NCBI GenBank assembly: GCA_022828595.1
Contig: JAKGHH010000004.1
Span: 78,582,270-78,646,269 of the forward strand
DNA length: 64,000 nt
DNA from: Nelumbo lutea
Taxonomy: Eukaryota; Streptophyta; Magnoliopsida; Proteales; Nelumbonaceae
Reading direction: 5' to 3'
This document shows, one piece after another, positions 1 through 10,700 of this stretch (position 1 is its first letter; every line of letters begins with the position of its first letter). Below the pieces are notes generated by a model. The model was not told where the DNA came from. It made no database searches and was given only the letters and a program-made list of their open reading frames with translations. The position numbers and the translations under genes are program-made.

Positions 1-82
1 TTTAATTGTTGTCCTTCAAACCTCTAGCACCATGAACAACACTTACCAAGCAATACAAAACCAATGCTCTGTTTTCTTAGTA

Positions 83-538
83 GGTGCTTGGCATCGGTGT
101 TGGGAACATTACACTGTTTTCTGAGAAAAATGGTACTAGACATATGGAGTTGTAAACACTGTTTTCTCATTTTTGTTTGGAATTGGTGTTGTTACATAGA
201 CATTTTTTGAAAAAACAGTTATAGTTTTGTTTGGTACTAGTGCTAACATCAATGTTTTCAACATTGATCTATATTATCCAACATCCAAGATAATGCCATA
301 TTGATGTCACGTCATTATATGGTTGACAGCAACACAGTTTTCTTAGAAAACATTGAATTAAGTATTGCTCCAGACCACACTTTCTCGAATTCTAAAGTGT
401 GGCATAAAACAACATTTAAAAAAATGAAATCAAATAATATAATATTGCTTGAAACACCATTTTCTTTAATGTGACACCTGCATAGCACCGCTTTCTCAAA
501 AAACGACATTAATACTAAACATCGCCAAGCATACACCC
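83..538. mobile_element. Putative TIR DNA transposon remnant (MITE-like)
   Basis: The two ends form a degenerate inverted repeat: GGTGCTTGGC on the left and the reverse complement of GCCAAGCATACACC on the right, each followed by a tract ending in TGAGAAA. The interior is A+T-rich and has no credible coding sequence. No convincing target-site duplication was found, so the superfamily is left open. It lies about 800 bp upstream of the TOC159-type gene. Confidence 0.4.
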
Positions 539-1172
539 AACATGAATCCTTTGCATCAATGCATCTTTATCATTCTAACCACTGATCCATTATACATATT
601 GATGGGTGCCTATGACATAATTTATATAAGTATGTAATGGGTAAATCAGCCCATTATTACATGATAATAATGGGATCCTTTTAAGCTTCAACCATGGGAT
701 TCCAAGCCTGTGATTGAGAGATGATGGCCTGTAATCTTTTTCATTTTTTCCCTTTCATTTTTGACCTTTTCCTCTTAACCCATTTGGGGTGATTGGCAAA
801 ATACTTCACTTACAAGGAAAGAAAACAAGAGAAAACAAACAAGCCTCCCTACAGAGAGAGAGAGTGCGTGTGAGTTTGACACCTAAAGATGCTTACTTAA
901 CACTTAAACAGAAAATCCTAATAGGGACGTATTTATCTCACATCACATGAAAACCAAACAAAAAAGATAACCCTACAAAATACAAATTATTACAAAATAT
1001 CTAAAAAGGGAAAAAATCTACAAGGGTTTATTTATTTGTCAATAAAATAAAATGAAAAATTTAAGAAAAGAAATGCGAAAAAGAAAGAGGGAATGAGCCA
1101 ATGAGCTAAGAAAACAGATATAAATCTCGCACCTTCAATCTTATTTTGTGTGGCTTTCTCCGTGCCAAACCC

Positions 1173-1182
1173 ATATAAAAAA
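1173..1182 (+). promoter_or_regulatory. TATA-like box of the TOC159-type gene
   Basis: The motif CATATAAAAA lies about 170 bp upstream of the ATG at 1344. If it is used, transcription would start near 1205 and give a purine-rich 5' leader of about 140 nt. A short GA tract at 856-866 may be an additional promoter element. This is a motif match only. Confidence 0.5.
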
Positions 1183-1343
1183 TCCTATCTTTTCGATCGA
1201 AACTACAGACGGTAATTGGGATATGGAAGGAGGGGAGGAAGGAAAAGAAAATTGAAAAACGAAAAGAAAACCCTAATCCTAGTCTATCATTTCCAGCACT
1301 TCGGCATCTGTATATTTGTTGGTAGAAACAAAAGGTTACGTCC

Positions 1344-4300
1344 ATGGATTCAAAGGCTTCTGTCCCGCTTTACGCAACAGAGGAGGCCCCATTACCAGCG
1401 GAGACATCCCAGCAACACCACCACCCACCAGTTAAGGTCTCTCTATCCCGCTCACCAGGTATCCGAGCTCCTCCTTTTTATTTTGATATAGAAAATGATG
1501 AAGATAATGTTGGTGATAAGAAAAGCAATGGTAGTAGCGTTAGCAGTCGCAGTACCGAAGGTAGTTATGAGTCCGAGGGCTTCGTGAGCGGTGAGGACGA
1601 GTTCGAAACCGCTTCAGAGAGGCCATTTACTGCAGACCCAGATGAAGAAGCTATAGAAGTGGCTGTGGAGGGGGAAGGCGCTGGCATCTCTTTCGTTAGG
1701 GGTGGCCAAGTGGAAGAGGTGACTGTCCCTTTTGTCCAATCTGCTTTGGGTTCTTCGAGTTTCTCGCCTCCGAAGACTGTGATGCCAATTGCGAAGCCAT
1801 CGAGGGAGGACGATGACGTCGAGGATGAGGGGTTGGTGAGCGAGGTGGAGGACGATGGAGTTTCGGGCTTTACTAGAGTTCCTTCTAGCGAGGAATTACA
1901 GGGGTCTGGTGGCATGGTAGAAACTCCAACTCCAAAAGTAAAGGTTTTAGGGGATGAGGGAGGAGAAGAAGATGAATCTTCTTTGGGGAGGGATTCTGCC
2001 CCTTCTGAAGGATTGACTTCGGGTTTTGTCCAATCGGGACTGGGCAGGGATGGGGTTCCTGAACCACTTGGAGTTGCTGGCAATGATTCTGAGACTATTG
2101 AAGAAGGCAACGGCACTGAAAACCCTAAACCTGAAGCTGGGGTTTTGGATTCTGCAGAGAAAGAACCTACGGGAGAAGCAATTTCAGTTTCGGATGAATT
2201 GGGTGAGGATCAGGTTCCCATCAGTACAAATTCTTGTGTTGAGGATTCAGCCGCAAGTGAACAAGATAACTTGCCAGAAAGTGCGAAGTTGAACGAGGAT
2301 GCAAACCCAGCAGGCCAAGGAAGCCCTGTACCTGAAAAGCAGGAGTTAGAAGGGACCGAATTGAAAGATATTTTGGAGGAAAATAAAAATGATGCTTTGG
2401 GTGGCAGTTACACTGTTGAAGTGCATTCTTCAATTGAAGGCGAATTTTCTGTTGATTCTAAGCAGAACTCTAAGGTAATTGCAAAAAACTCGAGTTTGGA
2501 TGGTGAAGCTGATCAATCAGCCCCTGTCATCGAAGAATCTGTAGATTCAAATTTCATTAAGGCAGATAATACGAATTCTGTCACTGGTGGAGATTTGGTT
2601 GTTGAAACCAGACAACCCGTTTTGCTAGGTTCAGAATCTGGTGTTGTTGGAGACAAAGAGGAAAATGATGCTTCTGAAGCTAAAATTGTAGAGCAACCGG
2701 CGGGTCCAGAATCTGGTGTTGTTGGAGATAAAGAGGAAAATGAGGCTTCTGAAACTGAAGTGGTGGAGCGACTGTTGGACTCAGAATCTTGTGTTGATGG
2801 ACACACAGAAGAATACAAGGCTTCTGAAACTGAAGGGGTGGAGCGACTGCTGGGTTCAGAATCTGGTGTTGTTGGAGATAATGGAGACTACAAGGCTTCT
2901 AAAACCGACAAAGTGGAACAACCAGCAGAGAAAAGTGTCAGATTGGGTACTGGATCTGATCAATCCAGTCATGTTGTTGATGAACCTATTCTTTCCAAGT
3001 TGATTGAGGCAGATACTAGTGTTGCAAAGATAGAGGAAGTCAATGCTGTTGAACATGAAGCAGCAACCAACCCTGTCCATGAGGCCAAGGAACTAGGATC
3101 ACTTGAACCAATAACCAACAAGGCTAGAGTGGTGGAAGTTGATGTTTTGGACACCGGATCTACTTCTGTTGATACTATAATGGCTGTATCTGCAGATGTC
3201 CACGAAGGGGAAAGGGATGGTGCTGGTGCCGGTGCTGATGAAAGTATTTGTCTAGATGAAGATGAAAACACTGGGATATCTGAACTTGAAAGTGAGCAAC
3301 AGACTGCTGCTTCAGGAGCTGATGCAGATGAATCCACCCTGGACTCAGCTATTAATGGAGTTGAATCAGAATCCAGTGGCAATACAGATGGCAGAGATAA
3401 GATTCAGAGTGTAGATTCTACTATTAATTCCACGGGGCCTGTTGCGGAGGAGTCCAAGCATTTAGAAAATGGCGATGCCTCCATAGCTGCTCAAGGTTAT
3501 GAATTGGAAGATGGGATCTCTAGCAAATTAAACAAACCTCAATCCATGGTACCGGTTTCCATCCTAGACCCAGAAATAAAGCAAGAAGCTGAAGTTCAAG
3601 ACCTAGAAGGAGGAGATGACGATGAAGGACCAGTTTCAGATGAAGAAGCTGAAGGTGTGATGTTTGGAAGCTCTGAAGCTGCCAAACGGATCATGGAGTT
3701 GGTGCAAGGAACAGGCACTGGTTCTCACTTTAGTTCTGAAAGCTTCCTTGATCATTCTCAGAGAATTGATGGACAGATTGCTACGGACTCAGATGAAGTG
3801 GTGGAAACTGATGAGGAGTCTGATGGGAAAGAATTATTTGATTCTGCTGCCTTGGCTGCTCTTCTGAAAGCAGCAACTAATGCAGGGTCAGATGGTGGCA
3901 GTATTACAATTACCTCATCAGACGGTTCCAGGCTTTTCTCTGTTGAGCGTCCTGCTGGTTTGGGATCCTCAATAAGGTCTCTGAAGCCTGATTCCCGACC
4001 AAATCGTCCCAGCATTTTTACTCCTTCAGGCCTCACAGCTGAGGGGGAATCGGAGGACAATTTGAGTGAAGAAGAAAAGAAGAAGCTGGAGCAGTTGCAA
4101 CTCATTAGAGTGAAATTCTTGAGGCTTGTCCAGAGGCTAGGCCATTCTCCTGAAGACTCCATTGTGTCACAGGTTCTATACCGGATGGTTCTAGCTGCAG
4201 GAAGGCGAACTGGTCAAGTATTTAATCTGGAAGCTGCCAAGACGACAGCAATGCAGATGGAAGCAGAGGGCAAAGATGATCTGATCTTCTCTTTGAACAT

Positions 4301-6224
4301 CCTAGTACTTGGAAAAACTGGAGTAGGCAAGAGTGCAACCATCAACTCAATTTTTGGTGAAAAGATGTCTGTTATTGATGCATTTGAACCTGCCACAACT
4401 ACAGTGAAGGAGATTGTCAGATCAGTAGATGGAGTTAAGATCCGGATCATTGACACTCCTGGTCTCAGACCTTCTGTGATGGAACAATCTTTTAACAGGA
4501 AAGTCCTATCATCTATAAAGAAGTTCACCAAGAAATGCCCCCCAGATATTGTCCTTTATGTAGACCGGCTAGACACCCAGACCAGAGATCTTAATGATCT
4601 GCCATTATTAAGATCAATTACTAGTTCTCTTGGCTCATCAATATGGCGCAGTGCCATTGTCACTTTGACCCATGCTGCTTCAGCACCCCCAGATGGGCCA
4701 TCTGGATCCCCCTTGAGCTATGAGGTTTTTGTTGCTCAACGTTCCCACGTTGTACAGCAGTGCATTGGGCAAGCAGTAGGTGATCTTCGTCTAATGAATC
4801 CAAGTTTGATGAATCCGGTGTCTCTTGTTGAAAACCATCCTGCATGCAGAAAGAACAGAGAAGGTCAACGAGTTCTTCCCAATGGTCAAAGTTGGAGGCC
4901 CCAGTTATTGCTCTTATGCTACTCTATGAAGATCTTATCTGAAGTGAGTTCCTTGTCGAAGCCTCAGGATCCATTTGACCAGAGGAAGCTTTTTGGCTTC
5001 CGCATCCGCTCACCGCCTCTACCCTATTTGTTGTCTTCACTGTTGCAGTCCCGTGCCCACCCAAAGCTATCTGCTGATCAGGGTGGTGAGAATGGTGATT
5101 CTGATGTTGACTTGGGGGATTTGTCTGATTCTGACCAAGAAGAAGAAGAGGATGAATATGACCAGCTCCCACCGTTCAAACCACTGAGGAAAGCTCAGGT
5201 TGCTAATCTCAGCAAGGAGCAGAGGAAGGCATATTTTGACGAGTATGATTATCGGGTAAAGCTCCTACAGAAGAAACAATGGAAAGAAGAGGTTAAAAGA
5301 ATGAAGGAGATGAAGAAAGGCAAGGCTAGTGATGATGATTATGGCTATATGGGTGAAGATGTGGATCAGGAAAATGGAAGTCCCTCAGCTGTGCCAGTTC
5401 CATTGCCTGACATGGTCCTGCCACCTTCATTTGATGGAGATAACCCAGCTTACAGGTATCGGTTCTTGGAACCAACATCACAGCTTCTAGCAAGGCCAGT
5501 TCTAGACACACATGGGTGGGACCATGATTCTGGGTATGATGGTGTAAGCCTTGAACAGAATCTTGCAATCGCTGGTCAGTTTCCAGCAGGGGTTGCTGTT
5601 CAAATCACCAAGGATAAGAAGGAATTCAACATCCATTTGGATTCTTCAGTTTCAGCCAAACATGGGGAGAACGGGTCAACTCTAGCAGGCTTTGACATCC
5701 AGACCATTGGAAAACAGCTTGCATACATCCTCAGGGGTGAGACAAAATTTAAAAATATGAAGAAGAACAAGACTACAGCTGGGATATCTGTTACTTTATT
5801 AGGTGAAAATGTGGCCACTGGACTCAAAATTGAGGATCAGATTGCAATTGGAAAACGCCTGGTTTTGGTTGGGAGCACTGGGGCAGTTCGATCTCAAGGT
5901 GATGTGGCATATGGTGCCAATTTAGAGGCCCGCTTGAGGGAGAAGGATTTTCCAATCGGTCAAGACCAGTCCACTTTGGGGCTTTCTCTGATGAAATGGA
6001 GGGGGGACCTGGCACTGGGGGCTAATCTGCAGTCTCAGTTCTCTGTTGGAAGGAACTCAAAGATGGCTGTTCGTGTAGGATTGAACAACAAGCTAAGTGG
6101 GCAGATAACAGTTAGGACAAGCACTTCAGAGCAGCTTCAGATTGCACTCATGGGTATTCTTCCAATTGCCACTGCAATCTTCAGGACCATCTGGCCTGCT
6201 AATGAGACGTACTCGGCATACTAG
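1344..6224 (+). CDS. TOC159: TOC159-type chloroplast preprotein import receptor GTPase
   Basis: This is one uninterrupted exon of 1,626 codons. The protein is a receptor of the TOC complex in the outer chloroplast envelope; it binds transit peptides of precursors and hydrolyses GTP. The sequence shows the three domains of the family. Residues 1 to about 870 are an acidic, Ser/Glu/Asp-rich A domain with four 25-residue repeats (430-529). A GTPase domain follows, with P-loop GKTGVGKS near residue 990, DTPG near 1037, THAA near 1109 and ENH near 1163. From about 1270 there is an acidic hinge, then QLPPFKPLRKAQ and a C-terminal membrane-anchor M domain. Length is close to Arabidopsis Toc159 (about 1,500), and the long A domain separates it from Toc132/120 and Toc90. 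The start is the first ATG of the long frame and begins MDSKAS. No frameshift or stop is seen. The family assignment is secure; orthology among plant Toc159 paralogues is inferred from the long A domain. Confidence 0.95.
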   Translation: MDSKASVPLYATEEAPLPAETSQQHHHPPVKVSLSRSPGIRAPPFYFDIENDEDNVGDKKSNGSSVSSRSTEGSYESEGFVSGEDEFETASERPFTADPDEEAIEVAVEGEGAGISFVRGGQVEEVTVPFVQSALGSSSFSPPKTVMPIAKPSREDDDVEDEGLVSEVEDDGVSGFTRVPSSEELQGSGGMVETPTPKVKVLGDEGGEEDESSLGRDSAPSEGLTSGFVQSGLGRDGVPEPLGVAGNDSETIEEGNGTENPKPEAGVLDSAEKEPTGEAISVSDELGEDQVPISTNSCVEDSAASEQDNLPESAKLNEDANPAGQGSPVPEKQELEGTELKDILEENKNDALGGSYTVEVHSSIEGEFSVDSKQNSKVIAKNSSLDGEADQSAPVIEESVDSNFIKADNTNSVTGGDLVVETRQPVLLGSESGVVGDKEENDASEAKIVEQPAGPESGVVGDKEENEASETEVVERLLDSESCVDGHTEEYKASETEGVERLLGSESGVVGDNGDYKASKTDKVEQPAEKSVRLGTGSDQSSHVVDEPILSKLIEADTSVAKIEEVNAVEHEAATNPVHEAKELGSLEPITNKARVVEVDVLDTGSTSVDTIMAVSADVHEGERDGAGAGADESICLDEDENTGISELESEQQTAASGADADESTLDSAINGVESESSGNTDGRDKIQSVDSTINSTGPVAEESKHLENGDASIAAQGYELEDGISSKLNKPQSMVPVSILDPEIKQEAEVQDLEGGDDDEGPVSDEEAEGVMFGSSEAAKRIMELVQGTGTGSHFSSESFLDHSQRIDGQIATDSDEVVETDEESDGKELFDSAALAALLKAATNAGSDGGSITITSSDGSRLFSVERPAGLGSSIRSLKPDSRPNRPSIFTPSGLTAEGESEDNLSEEEKKKLEQLQLIRVKFLRLVQRLGHSPEDSIVSQVLYRMVLAAGRRTGQVFNLEAAKTTAMQMEAEGKDDLIFSLNILVLGKTGVGKSATINSIFGEKMSVIDAFEPATTTVKEIVRSVDGVKIRIIDTPGLRPSVMEQSFNRKVLSSIKKFTKKCPPDIVLYVDRLDTQTRDLNDLPLLRSITSSLGSSIWRSAIVTLTHAASAPPDGPSGSPLSYEVFVAQRSHVVQQCIGQAVGDLRLMNPSLMNPVSLVENHPACRKNREGQRVLPNGQSWRPQLLLLCYSMKILSEVSSLSKPQDPFDQRKLFGFRIRSPPLPYLLSSLLQSRAHPKLSADQGGENGDSDVDLGDLSDSDQEEEEDEYDQLPPFKPLRKAQVANLSKEQRKAYFDEYDYRVKLLQKKQWKEEVKRMKEMKKGKASDDDYGYMGEDVDQENGSPSAVPVPLPDMVLPPSFDGDNPAYRYRFLEPTSQLLARPVLDTHGWDHDSGYDGVSLEQNLAIAGQFPAGVAVQITKDKKEFNIHLDSSVSAKHGENGSTLAGFDIQTIGKQLAYILRGETKFKNMKKNKTTAGISVTLLGENVATGLKIEDQIAIGKRLVLVGSTGAVRSQGDVAYGANLEARLREKDFPIGQDQSTLGLSLMKWRGDLALGANLQSQFSVGRNSKMAVRVGLNNKLSGQITVRTSTSEQLQIALMGILPIATAIFRTIWPANETYSAY
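2631..2930 (+). repeat. Four 75-bp in-frame repeats in the TOC159 acidic domain
   Basis: The units start at 2631, 2706, 2781 and 2856, an exact 75-bp (25-codon) period. Each begins with Ser/Pro-Glu-Ser, continues with a Val-Gly-Asp or related core, and has Ala-Ser-Glu/Lys-Thr in the middle and Val-Glu-Gln/Arg near the end. The period is a multiple of three, so copy number can change without breaking the frame. The units have diverged, so the array is not very recent. Confidence 0.9.
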
Positions 6225-7682
6225 ATCTTATTTCCTTCTTTTATAGTCACTGGTCTACTTCAGGAGGTTATCTTAAGATAGATTAAAAACAAAGTATGGT
6301 TTAGTCATTTATGTCTTTCTTTATTTCCCTGTAGTAATGCTTCATTATATTTGTTAGAACTCCTGTTATTTAAATTTGATCTTATTAAGCATGATGGATT
6401 GTAGCGAAAATGAGGTGGAACCATGAGGGCATTGAATAACAATATTCGACATTTGATGAGCTTATCCATTGCAATTGGTTTAGAGATTCCTGACAAAATT
6501 TTCCATGGTTTGTTTTGGTTGAAACCAACCTTGATGATATTTTGATCTTTGTGTTGGTTTGACTATTCTTTGGTTTTCTTATTCTTTGCACAAGTTTTCT
6601 ATTGACATCGTTGTGTTGGGTTTGACTCGTGTTCCTGAAGAATGGATGGAGTACATTGAAATTCTTAAACGCATTCTGGTGATGTCCTTATTTGTCTGAC
6701 TTCATTCGTATATTTCTTCCATCTGGAGTGCAAATCGATTTTTGGTTTAGATTGGCCCAATTTCTTCTTCACTTTTTTGCTTTAAAAAAATGTTCACTTA
6801 TTAAAAAAATGTTCACTTCATTCGTATAATCGTGGTTTACAATAAAAATGGTGCCACATAGAGGTTTATTTCTACTTGTTAAATCCAAGGTTCAAAAACT
6901 CGTTACGTATCGACCACTTCTCAATACACCCCTACAGAGGTTGTATCGGGTCAGGGCCTGATTCAGAGGGTCGGGACTTAAAAAAAAAAAAGGACTGATG
7001 CTGGCCGATACGCTATAGGAAAATGAAATGATTTCCTTTCAAATTAATGGATCATTGAACTTCATCACTATCGAAGTGCAAGCTCTGAATGATTGTTTTC
7101 TCCTTGTCAGCGATACAGAACTAATTAAAAAAAGAAAGGCAAAAGGCACAGATAGAAAATCGTTTAGGTGGCGGCCTGGTTGCTTATTCATGTTTGAGTT
7201 GAATAAAGTGATTTGATCCCACTCTTGATAAAAAGGTCTTAGCGAACAAGTCCCACTATTGATTTCGGTCCGCAGCAGAGCAATTGAGATTTGAGCAGGG
7301 TCAACTTTTTTTTTCTCGGTAACAAGGTTCTCTTAATTCCACATGCAGTTGTATTGATTTTTTTTTTTTTTTTTTTAAATTTCATATTCCCTTGGTTAAA
7401 CTACTTTTAAGTGAAAAATTATTACAATGAATGATCAATAGCGATGGAGAAGACTTGGTTAACTTTGAACCATGGCCATCAAATATGAATCATTGCTATT
7501 ACTAGTAAAACTTTCATGCCAAATCCACCTCACCTGCAATACAAGCAATAAGAAAGCTTCGTTTAGAACCTGAACCTGATCACCGTTTTAATGTTTTAAC
7601 TACGAAAATTAACAGCTACAATCAGGAAAAAGGGGAAAACTACTTACAGTGGTAAAGCGATTAGCATTCACTAAGCGAAGAT
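6225..7682. other. Convergent intergenic region, TOC159-type gene to CLPR4
   Basis: This holds the 3' untranslated regions of the two convergent genes and no credible gene. A stretch at about 6890-7020 with repeated GTATCG/CGATAC words and an A tract looks like an old transposon remnant; similar wording occurs in the insert at 19567-19797. A long T run lies at about 7359-7375. No poly(A) site can be placed with confidence. Confidence 0.6.
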
Positions 7683-7778
7683 TTACATGCCGTCAACAAC
7701 CTTAATTCCAGCTCTCTTGTCCCATTCCTCTGGTGCGGCAACATCAGCCATTATTTTCTCTTGACCACGCCAAAGAAT
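7683..7778 (-). CDS. CLPR4: CLPR4 exon 9 (C terminus and stop)
   Basis: This is 31 codons plus [16 protein letters not shown] through KVVDGM. The acceptor is ACTCAG. The short C-terminal extension after the fold is typical of ClpR4. Confidence 0.93.
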   Translation of the reverse strand: MLWRGQEKIMADVAAPEEWDKRAGIKVVDGM

Positions 7779-10700
7779 CTGAGTGACAAGAACCAACAGC
7801 CATGAGAGGAGGTTAAAGGTGTTAACAAGCCACCTTACAAAAAGGAGGGGAAGGAGCTTACCTTGTCAATGACACCAAACTCTTTAGCCCTTGTGGAATC
7901 CATATAAAATGGTCTCTTCATTGCATTTGTTACAGTATCAATGGACTGAAGGAGGAAGTTAAGGTATGAGTGTCTTCATGTTTATCTTTTTGTAATTTGT
8001 AAATAGAATTAAAGAAACTTATATAAAAAAATGTTGCACTTACATTTCCGGTATGCTTTGCCAAGAGTTTAGTGAGTGTGTCCCTATTTGTTATGACCTA
8101 CAAATGTTTAAAGCAATATGATCATCTTCTGAAACAGAAGTACAGGAAAGAACAAAATTAAAGGCCATTACCCAATGTTGGTCCTAGCCATCAGGGGTTT
8201 TGGGAGGGGTGGACTGGATACAGACCTAACCTTTGGCATCTTTTTTCACAAAGTGACCACTTTCTGACTTGAATCCATGTTCCTATGCTTCCCAAGAGTT
8301 TACCATAACACCAAGCAATGTATCCAAAAATTTGAAACCAGGGTTTGGATTCCTTATTAAAAAAATGACCAGGAAGTCAAGCTGACAAGGGGAGAGGTCA
8401 AACTGGTTAATCATTCTGGACCAACCTGATAATGTCAATGACTTAATTCACACATGTAATATATGCATGCATATAAATACATATGTGCATTAGATACACC
8501 ATCTTCATCATCATCCAAGCCTTATCCCAACTATATGGGTTCGGCTAGTAGATACACCTTGCCATTGCTTATATAATATATGAGAATCCCTTGCTGAAGT
8601 TAACCCAAGTCTCTTAACAATCATCTCACCTATCAAAATCCATGCTACTTCCCTTCAGATATGGCTTATTCAGGTTTTCATACTAAAGTGTATTAGTTTT
8701 TGGAGCATATTATTTTTATGCTAAAGCCATGCAATGCATATTATTATTTCAGATGCATTACTTATATATTTACATGGATGATACAACTTTTTTGTCTAAT
8801 AAAGGAAGCCATGCATGCAAAAGCATGTTCCCTATTGCAAATTAACAAACTTAGGTTGTGTTTGGTACCATTGCCACTTCTACTTACAACATGTTGTGTT
8901 GGTCGATACAAATTTTTGAGAAATTGTCTTGTCACATCACATTAGATAACTACTTCCACTAAAAACATATAGTCATTGGATTAAGTGTTGGCATTTATAG
9001 TAGAAACACCAAATATGACGTTTCCCAGAGAAGCAGCAGTGGTACCCCCAATGTTGTATTTATCACTCAAATCATCTGTTGGTAGAAAAAAATATATTCT
9101 CATAAACTTGTTTTGACCAACCTAAAATGTTGCAAGTGGAAATCGTACCAAAAACAACCTTAGTCTTTACCTGAGCTCATGTACAGCATGTTAACATGCA
9201 CCATGTACCCTGAGGATGTGCATCTTCTCAAAGGCACATACACCTCACTATTGCTCTAAATTTACTGACCAATAATTAATAGCTTGCACTCTTAGTTATA
9301 ACTTTTAACTAGGAAAAAGATAGAAATACATGTTTTCAAATAACAGATAGAAGATGCAGACTTCCAAGAGAGTCAATGCAATAAAAGGCAAGGATGTCAG
9401 AAGACGTTCATCACAAACCTCTTTTGCACGAATAACAACATCACTTGCTGGCATTAATCCAGATGATGGGACACGAGGTTGCTGAATCATGGCTGAGACA
9501 GGTTTAAGCAAAGATTGACACATGTTTAGAGATTTTAGAACCAAGAAATTATGAATGAAATGAAATGTTTATGATACCTCAAACAAACCTTTGGCATGTG
9601 GCATCATAAAACGTCTACCCTTCTTTCCTGCTGCAAGTAGGAGACAAGCCTGACCAATGGCAGCCCCAACAGCAACTGTTTGTATCTGCATTTACAACAT
9701 CAACTGTTCAGAACTTCCATTTGGCCATTAAACTATTTTAGAATTATAAACTATTTTAGGGAATGGAATCCTCCAGAGATCAATCTCAATGGTTTATGAC
9801 TTGGTATACATGGTAGAAAACTATTTTGTATTTATAAACTAAGCCTTATGCAAGTTGACATGTATATATATAGTCACCTCAACATGCACAACTGCACATA
9901 CTGATATTTATTCCTAAAAATTGCTTAAAACTTGAAACCTAGATAAAGAAGTTGAAAAGAGGAACATGTTTTTACTTCTAAAAACTGGAAGAAATAAATA
10001 CAGATCTAGGATAAAATAAATACCTTTTATTCAATTACTTACAAGAAGACACTATCAACAGATTGCAGTGGGAGAACTTACTAATCTATGGCTGAAACTT
10101 CAAGGCTCTACACCAAGACAGATCAAGATGATGCTAGAACCTATCATACTCCTTTATAGCAAGATCATTCTTTAGGAAGCTACACTAGGATGCACTACAC
10201 ATTTAGTCAGTGATTTTCCTAATACCCAGATTTGGGAGTTCAATTCCCCATCAAAGGTAACCTTCATGGTTTGGACTAAGGGTGTTCATGGTCCGCCTTG
10301 GAGAAGATCTCAGACTAAACCAGTAAATTATGGTCTGAAGAGTTCTCAGACCAAACCAAACCATTCTAGTATTTGGTCCAGTTTCCTCAACATGCACAAC
10401 TGCACATACTGATATTTATTCCTAAAAATTGCTTAAAACTTGAAACCTAGATAAAGAAGTTGAAAAGATGAACACGTTTTTACTTCTAAAAACTGGAAGA
10501 AATAAATACAGATCTAGGATCAAATAAATACCTTTTATTCAATTACTTACAAGAAGACACTATCAACAGATTGCAGTGGGTGATCTTACTAATCTATGGC
10601 TGAAACTTCAAGGCTCTACACCAAGACAGATCAAGATGACGCTAGACCCTATCATACTCCTTTATAGCAAGATCATTCTTTAGGAAGCTACACTAGGATG

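Noticed and set aside
1216..1491. A small ORF overlapping the start of the TOC159-type gene.
   Set aside because: It is a shadow in another frame of the leader and first codons. There is no conserved motif, and the long frame has family support from residue 1.
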